Of a stretch of DNA of 38,947 nucleotides, positions 18,955 through 29,400 are shown piece by piece. A program made the position numbers and the translations under genes. A model generated the notes under the pieces. That model did not search any database. It had not been told where the DNA came from and was given only the letters and a program-made list of their open reading frames with translations. Source of the DNA: Bacteroidota bacterium (GTDB lineage Bacteria; Bacteroidota; Bacteroidia; Bacteroidales; F082); contig QMPA01000007.1 in NCBI GenBank assembly GCA_003650365.1, positions 1 through 38,947 on the forward strand. Direction: 5' to 3'. Position 1 is the stretch's first letter, and each line of letters starts with the position of its first letter.

Positions 18955-19614
18955 TCATAATAATTCCTTTACAAACAGTCCTTCATTATTTTCCTTAAAA
19001 CCCAATTTCTTCAGGTATTTAATATGCTTTGAAGTACCACCCTTTGCAATCACTTTTTGGTAATTTTCTTTAATAAAAATACTTTTTAAACGGTGATACA
19101 CATATTTCCCGTTTTTATAATCACGGTATTCCGGAACTACGTAGTCGAGGCCTACTTTTAAGATGTTTTCATCTTCTCTGTGGACCAGGAATATTCCGGC
19201 AACAGCCATGTTTCTCAATACAAAAAAACTGATGGTATTCATCTCCGGTTTGTAAACAAAATCCGGGAAAAACTTTTTAATTTCATCTTTATGGTAATCC
19301 AGGAATTTAAGCAAATACTTATTATCACCCCTCACTTCCAGTGTATCGAACAAATGTGTTTTTGTGTAGATTCTTATCAAATAATAAATATCAACCGCAA
19401 CGATAAATCCGTTCAGTGCCATTACTGGAAAAGCACTAATTAAAAATCCATAAGTGGCAAAAGTTGAAGCCCCTACAAGATTAATCCACCGAAACTTGAC
19501 AATTGAATTCATTGTCATCGAAAGGGCGATTACCCCCGATGCTGCGTAACCAATCCAAAGTAATACATTTGATTCCATATTTTTCAGTTTGTAACTTTTA
19601 ACTTTTTCGCTCAA
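18955..19614 (-). CDS. YgjV-like small membrane domain fused to a GNAT-acyltransferase-like C-terminal domain
   Basis: N-terminal TM segments (VLLWIGYAASGVIALSMTMNSIVKFRWINLVGASTFATYGFLISAFPVMALNGFIVAVDIYYLIRIY); C-terminus VVPEYRDYKNGKYVYHRLK...TSKHIKYLKKLGFKENNEGLFVKEL resembles the GNAT C-terminal motif. Confidence 0.6.
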   Translation of the reverse strand: MSEKVKSYKLKNMESNVLLWIGYAASGVIALSMTMNSIVKFRWINLVGASTFATYGFLISAFPVMALNGFIVAVDIYYLIRIYTKTHLFDTLEVRGDNKYLLKFLDYHKDEIKKFFPDFVYKPEMNTISFFVLRNMAVAGIFLVHREDENILKVGLDYVVPEYRDYKNGKYVYHRLKSIFIKENYQKVIAKGGTSKHIKYLKKLGFKENNEGLFVKELL

Positions 19615-19742
19615 TCAAACGGACTCTTTCGGTCGTGCCTCCCTCAGAGCTAAACGATAATTTTAGCATATTCCTTATTAACTTCTACACAATTTCTATT
19701 ATTATAATCCCATCCCTTAAACTTTAAAAACTTTCAACTCGG

Positions 19743-21068
19743 TCACAATTTCTTCCAAAGCCGGTTTGCCTGTTCTTTTGTAAATTTCAATAATTCTTCT
19801 TCATTTACAGTTTGAATAATTTTATCTTTTACAATCAATTTTCCATCAGAAATTACATGCTGCACGTGATTAGAAGTCAATCCGAAAATAAAATGTCCAA
19901 GAAAGTTATTTTCATTTATTTCAGTTGGTGAATCATAGTCTAGCACAACTAAATTGTTTTCGCCATCACCAGTGTAACTATTGATGTTTAGATAATTGTG
20001 AGTTTTTCTAAAACGTCCATAAGCAGAAGTAAAATCAATATTATCATTTTCCTGACCAACAAAATAAGCAGCCTTAGAAGTCCGAAGCATGTCGCTGTGC
20101 ATTCCATCGGTTCCAAGCATTATCCTGTTTCCCATAGCATTTCCATTAAAATACCCAACATTATTATTGAGGTTACTTTCGGTATTCTGCACAACAAATG
20201 CTTTCGAGTTCCTGATCAACTTTCGTTCGTTTTCATTAACATGAAGGCAGTGCGCAAGTATCGTTTTTGAAGAATCCAGAACGCCAAAATCATTTAACCT
20301 TTCAACAACCCGTTTGCCATGATTTTGCATACACTGTTCCTGGTCAATTTTATCTTCAGCTACATGGATGTGTATCCCAGAGGCTTTATTTCTCATGAGC
20401 TCAGCAGCCTTTTCGAGGCTATCATCACCAACTGTAAACGATGCATGAAGTCCAACCAAGCCCTGATTTTTACTCAGATAATATTCAGTTTCTTCAAGTC
20501 CTTCCTGAGCCTTTTTCATTCCATTCCTATCCGTTATCTCGTAGCACAGCAGATGGCTTACCCCCACTTTTTCAAAAGCATGGGCAATCACATCGAGTGA
20601 ACCTTTGATATAATTTGGAGAAGCATGGTGGTCGATGACAAAAGTTGAACCGGCTTTTGCACTGGCCATAGCCGTTGCCAATGCGCTTGCTTCTATCATG
20701 TCTTTGTGCAGCGCTTTGTCAAGATTCCACCAAATATATTTCAGGATTTCCAGGAAATTGGCCGGTGTTTTTTCAGGAGCAGGCATTCCCCTTGCCAATG
20801 CCGAATAAGCATGATGATGTGCAATTGCAAATGATTTGGTTACTAATTTACCTTTGCAGTCAATGATTTCATCTTTTAGTGAAACTGGAATTTCACGAAA
20901 ATTATCAAAGAATGTTAATGAACCTGAAGTTCCCTCTTCAACTCTTAAATTAGTATTAGAAAAACTTAGGTTTTGCCAGTCAATAAAATTTGCGTTTTTT
21001 AGAATTACTGTCATATTAATGTTAGCATTAAGGTTTCGATTACTTTTCGCAAATCCGCCAAGACGCAA
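19743..21068 (-). CDS. ssnA: SsnA-like amidohydrolase/aminohydrolase
   Basis: IIDCKGKLVTKSFAIAHHHAYSALARGMPAPEKTPANFLEILKYIWWNLDKALH, GIHIHVAEDKIDQEQC, NVGYFNGNAMGNRIMLGTDGMHSDML. The true start is probably an internal ATG (MTVILKNANFI). Confidence 0.88.
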   Translation of the reverse strand: MRLGGFAKSNRNLNANINMTVILKNANFIDWQNLSFSNTNLRVEEGTSGSLTFFDNFREIPVSLKDEIIDCKGKLVTKSFAIAHHHAYSALARGMPAPEKTPANFLEILKYIWWNLDKALHKDMIEASALATAMASAKAGSTFVIDHHASPNYIKGSLDVIAHAFEKVGVSHLLCYEITDRNGMKKAQEGLEETEYYLSKNQGLVGLHASFTVGDDSLEKAAELMRNKASGIHIHVAEDKIDQEQCMQNHGKRVVERLNDFGVLDSSKTILAHCLHVNENERKLIRNSKAFVVQNTESNLNNNVGYFNGNAMGNRIMLGTDGMHSDMLRTSKAAYFVGQENDNIDFTSAYGRFRKTHNYLNINSYTGDGENNLVVLDYDSPTEINENNFLGHFIFGLTSNHVQHVISDGKLIVKDKIIQTVNEEELLKFTKEQANRLWKKL

Positions 21069-21130
21069 AGATATGAAATGCGGTACGATACTACCTCTGT
21101 GTTTTTGCGTGAAAATTAATTGAAGGTGAA

Positions 21131-23677
21131 CTATCTTTTCAGTGGTAACTTAACCCTCTTCACTCCATCAAAAGCAAAAAGTGCGTTGGCAACAGCGGCG
21201 GCAGTCGGGACAAGTCCTATTTCTCCAATTCCTTTCGCGCCATAGGGACCGATTGGGTCTTTTACTTCCACTCCCTTGACAATTATTTCAGGGGTTTCGT
21301 GTGCACGAAGAATTCCCAATTTACGCATTTTGTCGCTTTCCAAAAAACCATCTTTCATGGGGAGGTTTTCGGTTAGTGCATAACCCAAACCCATGTGAAC
21401 GCCGCCTTCAATTTGTCCTTCAAAAAGCATGGGGTTCATAATTTTACCGGCATCGTGGGCGGCAATCATTTTTGAAATATTACCTTCATCATCCAAAATA
21501 CAAAGTTGGGCTGCGTAACCGTAAGAATAATGAATAATGGGGTCTTCAACACCGGAACCGGGTTTGCTGGTCCAGTCACAAATAAACTCCCCTTTATAGG
21601 TTTTTCCTGCAAGTGATTTCAGACTTTTCTCTTTCAAATCGGTTTTCAATCCTTTGGCGGCATTAATGACTGCCAGTCCGACCAAAGCTGTTGCGCGAGA
21701 AGAAGTTGTCATTCCGGTTTTAATCTGTGCTTCGGTATCAACCACAACCCTTATTATTTCAGGATTCACACCAGTTTCTTCACATAAAGTTTGCAAGGCC
21801 ATATTGTGTACACCCTGCCCCATTTCCGTCCAACCATGTTGAAGGATAATCTTTTTTTCAGAAACAACTTCTATAATCACCTTCGATTCATCATTCATGC
21901 CATTGCCAACACCAGAATTTTTGATGGCACAGGCCAATCCAGAATATTTGGCATTGTAAAAATCAGCCTTAACGGCATCGAGACAGGCACGAATTCCGAC
22001 ACCCATTAGTTTTTGTCCTGTTGATGTTGTTAATCCGTCAACAAGTGCATTATCGTACCTGAATTGCCAGCGGTCGAAACCGGCTTGTTTACAAATATCA
22101 TCAATACAACTTTCGAGGGCAAAGGCAACCTGGTTTGCGCCAAAGCCACGCATGGCACCACTGGGAATATTGTTAGTATAAACTGTTTTTGCTTCAATGT
22201 CGATTTCCGGAATAAAATAGCCGCCAGAAGCATGTCCTGCTACGCGTTCCATCACTTTCATACCCACAGATGCATAAGCGCCAGTGTCGCCAACAGCCCT
22301 AAGTTTTAAAGCAGTGAGCTTGCCATTTTTATCGGCGCCTATTCGCATATCCATAAACACCGGGTGCCGCTTGGGATGCAGCCTGATTGATTCTTCGCGA
22401 CGCAATGCAAGTTTAACGGGTTTATTCAGTAAAAAAGCAAACAAAGTAGTATGCCCCTGCACACTTAAATCCTCCTTGCCACCAAAACCGCCACCATTCG
22501 GGACAAGAGTAACTCGTACTTTTTCCTCAGGCAAACCAAGTATCATGGCAACTTGTCTGCGGTCTTCATAAATCCCCTGACTCTGGCTAAACAGTTCGAT
22601 GCCTCCTTTTCTATCAGGCCGGGCGACAGCCGCTTCTTTTTCTAAAAACCCATGCTCGACACGCTGGGTTTCATACTGGTCGGAACTAACAAAATTTGAG
22701 GACTTTAATGCATCATCAGCATTGCCGATGGTAAATTGTATTGTTTCAAAATTATTTGGTTTTTCGGGATGAACCCGTTCACCATCAATCGCTTCAAAAA
22801 CATCAGTTACCGGTTTTTGAATTTCGTATTCAATCTCAATGAGTTCAATCGCTTCACGGGCAATCTTATCTGATTCGGCAACAACGCCAGCAATCACATC
22901 ACCAATATAATGCGTGATTTCTCCCTCGCCAATCATCAAAGGCCAATCTTGTAAAATCAAGCCTACTTTTTGTTCACCGGGAATGTCTTTTGAAGTAAAA
23001 ACCCGATGAACACCAGGATAATTTTCCGCTTTGGAAGTACTGATTTTTAAGATTTTTGCCTTTGGATAATCACTAAACTTCAAAGCTGCAAATAACATCC
23101 CTTCAAGAAAAATATCATCCACAAAATCACGTTTTCCGATAGCTGTATTGTAAGCATCGTATTTGGGATGGGGAACACCAACTCTTCCCGAAGTTTTGGT
23201 AATTTCCAGTTTTTCATTTTTACTGATGGCCTCTCCTGCACAGACAATTGCCTCTTCAATTTTCTTGTAACCGGTACAACGGCAAAGATGCGGCTTGATG
23301 GCTTTCCTTACTTCTACAATTGTTGGATGGGGATTGTTTTGCAATAAGACTTTTGTCCGGCTAATGAATCCCGGCGTACAAAAACCACATTGAACAGCAC
23401 CTTTGTTTACAAATGCTTTGGCAATAGTGTCCAAAACGTAATCAGGAAAGCCTTCAGGAGTTAGCACTTCTGCATCCTGCAATTTCTCCATTTTTACAAC
23501 ACATGATAACATTGCTTTCCCATTGATTTCAACGGTACAAGCACCACAAGCTGCCTGTCCCGAGCAACCATCTTTTACGGAAGTAATATGCTTATCTAGC
23601 CTTAGGAAATCCAACAATGACCTTTTAGGATTACCCTCGTATTTCTGTTTTTCCCCGTTTAGTGTGAATGAAATCAT
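21131..23677 (-). CDS. xdhD: Molybdopterin hydroxylase, 2Fe-2S and Moco domains fused (selenium-dependent xanthine dehydrogenase / XdhD-like)
   Basis: N-terminal ferredoxin (DGCSGQAACGACTVEI, QCGFCTPGFISR, LCRCTGYKKIEEA) fused directly to the Moco domain (NGGGFGGKEDLSVQ, SGAMRGFGANQVAFALES, GWTEMGQGVHNMALQTL, GAKGIGEIGLVPTAAAVANALF); no FAD domain. Confidence 0.88.
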   Translation of the reverse strand: MISFTLNGEKQKYEGNPKRSLLDFLRLDKHITSVKDGCSGQAACGACTVEINGKAMLSCVVKMEKLQDAEVLTPEGFPDYVLDTIAKAFVNKGAVQCGFCTPGFISRTKVLLQNNPHPTIVEVRKAIKPHLCRCTGYKKIEEAIVCAGEAISKNEKLEITKTSGRVGVPHPKYDAYNTAIGKRDFVDDIFLEGMLFAALKFSDYPKAKILKISTSKAENYPGVHRVFTSKDIPGEQKVGLILQDWPLMIGEGEITHYIGDVIAGVVAESDKIAREAIELIEIEYEIQKPVTDVFEAIDGERVHPEKPNNFETIQFTIGNADDALKSSNFVSSDQYETQRVEHGFLEKEAAVARPDRKGGIELFSQSQGIYEDRRQVAMILGLPEEKVRVTLVPNGGGFGGKEDLSVQGHTTLFAFLLNKPVKLALRREESIRLHPKRHPVFMDMRIGADKNGKLTALKLRAVGDTGAYASVGMKVMERVAGHASGGYFIPEIDIEAKTVYTNNIPSGAMRGFGANQVAFALESCIDDICKQAGFDRWQFRYDNALVDGLTTSTGQKLMGVGIRACLDAVKADFYNAKYSGLACAIKNSGVGNGMNDESKVIIEVVSEKKIILQHGWTEMGQGVHNMALQTLCEETGVNPEIIRVVVDTEAQIKTGMTTSSRATALVGLAVINAAKGLKTDLKEKSLKSLAGKTYKGEFICDWTSKPGSGVEDPIIHYSYGYAAQLCILDDEGNISKMIAAHDAGKIMNPMLFEGQIEGGVHMGLGYALTENLPMKDGFLESDKMRKLGILRAHETPEIIVKGVEVKDPIGPYGAKGIGEIGLVPTAAAVANALFAFDGVKRVKLPLKR

Positions 23678-24918
23678 AAGAGTAAGTTTTTCAGATTTTC
23701 AATTGAAGGAAAAATTGGTTTCGGCATCTTTATAACTCTTCCAACAGCCTTCAAATCTTTGAGTCCACTGCCTGTTAAAAGCACAACATTATTCGAGTCA
23801 TCAGTTAATTTGTTGGTGTTTTTATAGAATTGAAATCCTGCAAATGCTGCTGCTGCCGCGGGTTCTGCAAACAATCCGGTATTTTTAGACAAGATTGAAG
23901 ATGCTTCAATTATTTCGCTATCAGAAACTGAAATGTGCTCCCCCTGATATTTTTCAAGAAACATCTTAGCCATATAAAAGTTGCGTGGAATATCAACGGA
24001 AATAGAATCGGCAATGGAGGTACTTTTTTCTATTTCAAATTCTTTGTTTTCAATATTCCTCACAAGATTATCACTCTTTTTTGCTTGTACAGCAACAATT
24101 ATTGGCATGTGGTCGATTAGCTTTAGTTTGAGCAAATCTTCAAAGCCTTTATAAACACCAGAAATAATTACGCCATCGCCAACTGGGACAAAAATCCGGT
24201 CGGGAACCTTGTGGTTCAATTGCTCAAACAACTCAAAGGAAACCGTCTTTTTCCCTTCGATAGTAAACGGGTTGAAAGCAGTATTTCGATTGTACCAGCC
24301 AAAAGCTTCTGTAGCTTTAATGCTGAGGTCGAATGCATCGTCATATGTTCCATTGATTGGGACAATTGTTGCGCCATACATTAAAATCTGCGTAAGCTTT
24401 GCAAGAGGTGCTGAGCCGGGTACAATAACAATAGCCTTTTGACCTTGAGCAGCACAAATTCCGGCAAGCGAGGAACCGGCATTTCCTGTGGATGCTGCCA
24501 CGATGGTATTAAATCCCTTTTCTTTAGCATAGGCTGAAACAATAGCAGAAGCCCTGTCTTTGAAGGAATAAGTAGGGTTTTGTGAATCATCTTTAAGGAA
24601 AAGATTGAAAGGGAGTTTTGATTGATTAATCTTGTTGATTTTATAAAGTGGTGTATTTCCAATACTCAGGTTTGGAAGGCTTTTTATGTTGTTTATCGGT
24701 AATAAATCGATGAAATTGTTTTGCTTTAGACTATTGAAACTTACTCTTTCTTCGATTAGTTTCTGATAGTTATAAATTGTTTTCAGGACTCCTTTAGGTG
24801 GAAGGTTTGGCGTATTAGATTTACTACAGACAGGGCATAAATATTTTACTTGTGATGCTTCATGTTTAGCTCCACAATTGATGCATTCGTAATGATATTT
24901 GTTGGTAGTCATATTCAT
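23674..24918 (-). CDS. Threonine synthase-like PLP-dependent enzyme with N-terminal zinc-ribbon-like CxxC pair
   Basis: YHYECINCGAKHEASQVKYLCPVCSK; PLP site NPTYSFKDRASAIVSAYAKEKG; AASTGNAGSSLAGICAAQGQKAIVIVP; VLLTGSGLKD. Confidence 0.9.
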   Translation of the reverse strand: MNMTTNKYHYECINCGAKHEASQVKYLCPVCSKSNTPNLPPKGVLKTIYNYQKLIEERVSFNSLKQNNFIDLLPINNIKSLPNLSIGNTPLYKINKINQSKLPFNLFLKDDSQNPTYSFKDRASAIVSAYAKEKGFNTIVAASTGNAGSSLAGICAAQGQKAIVIVPGSAPLAKLTQILMYGATIVPINGTYDDAFDLSIKATEAFGWYNRNTAFNPFTIEGKKTVSFELFEQLNHKVPDRIFVPVGDGVIISGVYKGFEDLLKLKLIDHMPIIVAVQAKKSDNLVRNIENKEFEIEKSTSIADSISVDIPRNFYMAKMFLEKYQGEHISVSDSEIIEASSILSKNTGLFAEPAAAAAFAGFQFYKNTNKLTDDSNNVVLLTGSGLKDLKAVGRVIKMPKPIFPSIENLKNLLL

Positions 24919-24927
24919 CTGCTATTG

Positions 24928-25000
24928 TTTCTCGCAAAGGCGCAAAGGCGCGAAGTTTTTTGTTTCTATCTTCTTCGCGCCTTTGCACCTTTGCGAGAAA
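24928..25000. repeat. 28-bp-arm inverted repeat between two PLP-enzyme genes
   Basis: TTTCTCGCAAAGGCGCAAAGGCGCGAAG (24928-24955) and CTTCGCGCCTTTGCACCTTTGCGAGAAA (24973-25000), one mismatch in 28 bp. Confidence 0.9.
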
Positions 25001-25002
25001 TT

Positions 25003-26481
25003 TTATAAATACTCCTTTAAAACCCCCGTTCTTTCATTAAATTCCATTATTTCTTCATCCCATTCATCAAGCTTTGCGTAGCGTGACTTCCAATAATTCT
25101 CATCGTACCATTGTGCATTTAGTTCCTCAACAGTTTTACCTTGTTGTTCTATCCATGTGAAATATTTAAGGTTGTGCATACGTTTCTTCTCATAGTAATT
25201 CATCTCAATCATGTGGTCGATCTGGAGACCAAGTAAGTCGGCTTCATAACTTACTGCGGCATCCCTATTTGTAAACTCACCATGTAATTCATTTTCTTCT
25301 GCCAGGCGCGATTGGTACATTTCCATTGAATCGGTAGCCACCGAGAACACAAAATCGTTTTCATCCATTTCGTAATATTTAGCCAATTTGATAGAGCCCA
25401 TCAGGTTTGCAATGGATGAAATACCGAGAAGACCTAGTTTCTCAACCAGTTCAGGAGAAATCCCAAGTTCATTAATGAGGTATTCCTTTCCGGCAGGCTC
25501 ATTAAAAAGACGCATCAAACGGATGTTCGGATTGTCATCAATTCCGGCAACCATATCCATATTTCTGATATTGTGAATCCAGGGAACATGCTTGTCACCA
25601 ATACCTTCAATTCGGTGTTCTCCAAAACCATTTTCCAGGAGGGTTGGACACTGTAGGGCTTCTCCGGCACAGACCTTCATATTTGGATAAACTTCTCTTA
25701 GATAGTCAGTGCTTCCCAATGTTCCGGCAGAACCCTGAGTCAGAAAAACACCTGTGAATTTGTCATTTTCTTTTTTGAGGGAATTATAAACTTCTTCCAT
25801 TGCAGGGCCGGTTACTGCGTAATGCCACAATGGATTTCCAATTTCCTCGAATTGATTGAGATTAACAATTTCATCACCTCTTTCTGCCAGCAGTTCTTTT
25901 ACTTTATCATAAATTTCCTTCACATTGCTTTCTGTTCCGGGAGTTGCAAACACTTCTGCACCAACTTTATGCAACCAGTCGAAACGTTCCTTCGACATAC
26001 CTTCGGGCAATACCGCAATTGATTCACAACCCAGTAAATACGAATCGTAAGCACCTCCACGACAGTAGTTCCCGGTTGATGGCCACAATGCTTTTTGCCG
26101 TGTTGGGTCAAATTTTCCAGTAACCAGTTTTTCTACCAGAGGGCCAAAGGTAGCACCCACTTTATGTGCACCAGTGGGGAAATATTTACCAATGAGCAAA
26201 ACAATACGGGCTTTTACACCAGTCAGTTCGGGAGGAATCTCCAGGTAGTTTACACCCTGAAAGCCACCTCCAAAATCTATCGGTTCATTTTTCCAGTTGA
26301 TACGGAAAAGATTTAAGGAGTTTAAGTCCCACAGTCCTATATTTTTTAACTTATCCTGTATTTTTTGGGGAATCAATTCCGGATTGCGCATTTGTTTGTA
26401 AGTGGGCAATATGATGTGGCGCTCACGGCATCTGTTGATGGTGTTTTCTAAAACCTGTTCTTTCGTCATTATTTTATCCAT
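25003..26481 (-). CDS. PLP-dependent enzyme of the tryptophan synthase beta/cysteine synthase fold-type II superfamily (unknown substrate)
   Basis: FPTGAHKVGATFGPLVEKLVTGKFDPTRQKALWPSTGNYCRGGAYDSYLLGCESIAVLPEGMSKERFDWLHKVGAEVF; FLTQGSAGTLGSTDYLREVYPNMKVCAGEA. Confidence 0.85.
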   Translation of the reverse strand: MDKIMTKEQVLENTINRCRERHIILPTYKQMRNPELIPQKIQDKLKNIGLWDLNSLNLFRINWKNEPIDFGGGFQGVNYLEIPPELTGVKARIVLLIGKYFPTGAHKVGATFGPLVEKLVTGKFDPTRQKALWPSTGNYCRGGAYDSYLLGCESIAVLPEGMSKERFDWLHKVGAEVFATPGTESNVKEIYDKVKELLAERGDEIVNLNQFEEIGNPLWHYAVTGPAMEEVYNSLKKENDKFTGVFLTQGSAGTLGSTDYLREVYPNMKVCAGEALQCPTLLENGFGEHRIEGIGDKHVPWIHNIRNMDMVAGIDDNPNIRLMRLFNEPAGKEYLINELGISPELVEKLGLLGISSIANLMGSIKLAKYYEMDENDFVFSVATDSMEMYQSRLAEENELHGEFTNRDAAVSYEADLLGLQIDHMIEMNYYEKKRMHNLKYFTWIEQQGKTVEELNAQWYDENYWKSRYAKLDEWDEEIMEFNERTGVLKEYL

Positions 26482-29400
26482 TTATTTATTTGCATAAAAA
26501 TTGAGTGCTCCCTGAAGAATAATATTCATTTCGGCAGCTATCGTTAAATCCTGTTCAAATTTAGTTTTTTCTTTTACTTCTATATCAATCACGCGCAAAG
26601 TTGCAGGCTCAAGTTTCACCTTGAATTGTTCGCCTTCAAAAATGGCAAAATCAGATCCAATTGTGAAACGGTATTTTTGTTTTTTTTGATAAGAAAGTAA
26701 TGCTGAAAATCCATTTTCAAATTCCAAAAAATAACCATCTCTTTCCTTTTCAAATATTACTTTGTCGAGGTACAAATGTGGTTTTTCGAGATAGGGTGCT
26801 CCAGCAGTTGGACAGAAAGTATCGCAATTACCACATTGGTTGCACCAATCGGCGATGTGAATTATCTGTTGCTTTTGTTTGATTTCAAATGTATTTCCCT
26901 CCGTGATTTTTACCTGATTTCCTGCAACAATCACTTTTTGAATATTGTAACTTTCAGGCTCAATTTCATAAGAATGAAAGGCAAGGTTCGGACAGACTGT
27001 TGTGCAAATATTACATACTTCATCGCACAAAAGACAGCGGGAGGCTTCACGCATCGCTTCTTCCTCCGTGAGAGTTGTGCTTACCAGTTTGAAGTTTTTC
27101 CTATCATCCAAAGCAGTTTCCACAGTAGTTTGCGGTTTAATCCTTTTGGATTTTCTTATCATCAGACTTCTAACGTCCTGATGTTCCCTGTCACTTTCTA
27201 GCTGCGTATTAAAATCAATTCCTGCTTCATCAATAATTTCCTGCGCCGCCTTACGTCCATCACCGACGGCATTGATTGCTGTTGATGCTCCGCGCATGGC
27301 ATCGCCCCCGATAAACACATTGGGCAATTTGGTTTTGTAGCTGTTTTTGTTGGTGAGCAGTTCGGTGCTTTCAGCGAAATCGATGTCAATTTCCTGTCCA
27401 ATAGCCGGAATCAATGTGTCCATTTGAATTTCAAATTCCGACGCTGGAATTTCTACAGGTCTTTCCCTTCCTGAACTGTCCTTTTCACCCAATTTCATCC
27501 TGCTGCAAATAAGCGAACTTACGTGACCATTTATTACATTTACCTTTAATGGTGATGCCAATTCAACGATTTCGATGCCTTCTTCTAAAACGGCTTTTAT
27601 CTCGCCTAAATCGGCTGGCATTTGCTTGATAGTCCGTCTGTAAACAACGGTGACTTTTCCATTATTACCCACCAATCGATAAGCAGTTCGTGCTGCATCC
27701 ATGGCTGTGTTTCCGCCACCAATGATGACAACACTATTGCCCATTCCACTGCCGATGGATTTCTTCACATCAAATAAAAAGTCCAGTGGGTCGAGTACTC
27801 CTTTTGCATCGATACCTGGCAGTTCAGGTTTTATCGACTTTCTGGCTCCTGTTCCGATGTAAATAAAATCAGATTTGCGCTGTAAATTCTGAAATGACTG
27901 TTTGTCAATTTCCTGATTGTAATGAATTTCGACACCCAATTTTAGAATGGAATGAATGTCAATTTCTATGGCTTCATCGGTCAATCTGAAAGAGGGGATT
28001 GCACCAGAGACCATCCCGCCGGCCTTACTTTTTGTTTCATAAACATCAACTTTAAACCCGGCTTTGGCCAGAAAATAAGCGCAGGACAAACCGGAAGGCC
28101 CCGCTCCAATTACTGAGACGGAGAGTAGTTTTTGAGTTGTTGCTTTTTCTTTGTGAGACGATTCGTTTATATAATTCTCAGCAACAAACCTTTTGATTTC
28201 CCTTATCAATAAAGGGCTGTCATAATTTATGCGTGTACATTTTGTTTGGCAAAGATGGTCGCAAACCATACCTGTGGTATGTGGAAACGGATTCGTCTGT
28301 AGAATTATTTCTGCTGCTTTTTTAAAGTCTCCCCGGGATGTATAATACAAATAATCGGGTATGCCCTGATTGGTCGGACAGGTATCGACACAAGGTGCGT
28401 GAATACAATCAAAGTACTTTAACTCTCTGTCGGTTTTTATACTTGGGTCCTTAAATCCTGTTTTTTTGTAAGCTGCTGATTTTTCAACTTCTTCGGCATA
28501 AGCATTCAGGTTTTTCAGTGCGATATTTTGGTCTTCGGCATTCGTAGTGGAAAGGTTTTCAATGTATTGATTGAGCCTTCCGTAACCGCCGGGTTTTAAC
28601 AAATCGGTACAAATGGTTACAGGGCTCAGTCCACAGTTTACGATATCGGCAACATTGAAAGCATCGGCACCACCTGAAAAAGAAATATCGAGATTGCCAT
28701 TAAACTGATTTTGCAATTTAGAAGCCAGATTTATCGAAATAGGATGCAATGCCTTGCCACTCATGTACATCATTTCTTCGCTTGCGCCGAAAACTTCTTT
28801 GTGATTGAGACTTTCAAGTGTGTTTGTTAGTTTGATACTGAATCGCACTTGATTTTCATCTGCCTTCTTTTGCAGGTTTTTGATAATTATTAATGCATCT
28901 TCATACTTCAAGTCATGTTCAAAAGCAATATTAGGAACCTTGGTTTCAAAGTGAGAGTTGCGGAGAATTTCATGCAATTTTTCCTTTCCCAATAAAGTAG
29001 GGTTTAGCTTAATTGCCGTGTGTAACTTTTTATTCTCGATTAAATATTCACCAATGGTTTCAATTTCATCGGCAGGGCAGCCGTGCATGGTAGAAAGTGT
29101 AATATTATTGGAGATACAGGGGTTTATCTTTAGGTTTACAATATTGGGGTAAATGGATTTTACACTTTCAATTTTCTCTTCCAATTCCTTGGAGGCATCT
29201 CTCATCTTGTCAAAAAACCACTGTACATTATCTTTCAGAATCCCTTGGAAATCGTAGCCAACGCTCATATTGAAAATGACGCCTGGTTCATCAGTTTTGT
29301 TATGATTTAATTTATCACGCAAAATGTGAATGATAATCCATGCGTTCAGGTATTGTTCAAACGACTGCTCAATTTTTAGCTCCTGTGACCATTCACGGTT

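Noticed and set aside
21131-23677. Selenocysteine-coding possibility in the Se-dependent-type xanthine dehydrogenase
   Set aside because: The reading frame is uninterrupted with no in-frame TGA; selenium in this family is a labile cofactor, not Sec.
26776-27201. 141-aa plus-strand ORF
   Set aside because: Antisense to the Fe-S region of ygfK; composition typical of a shadow ORF.
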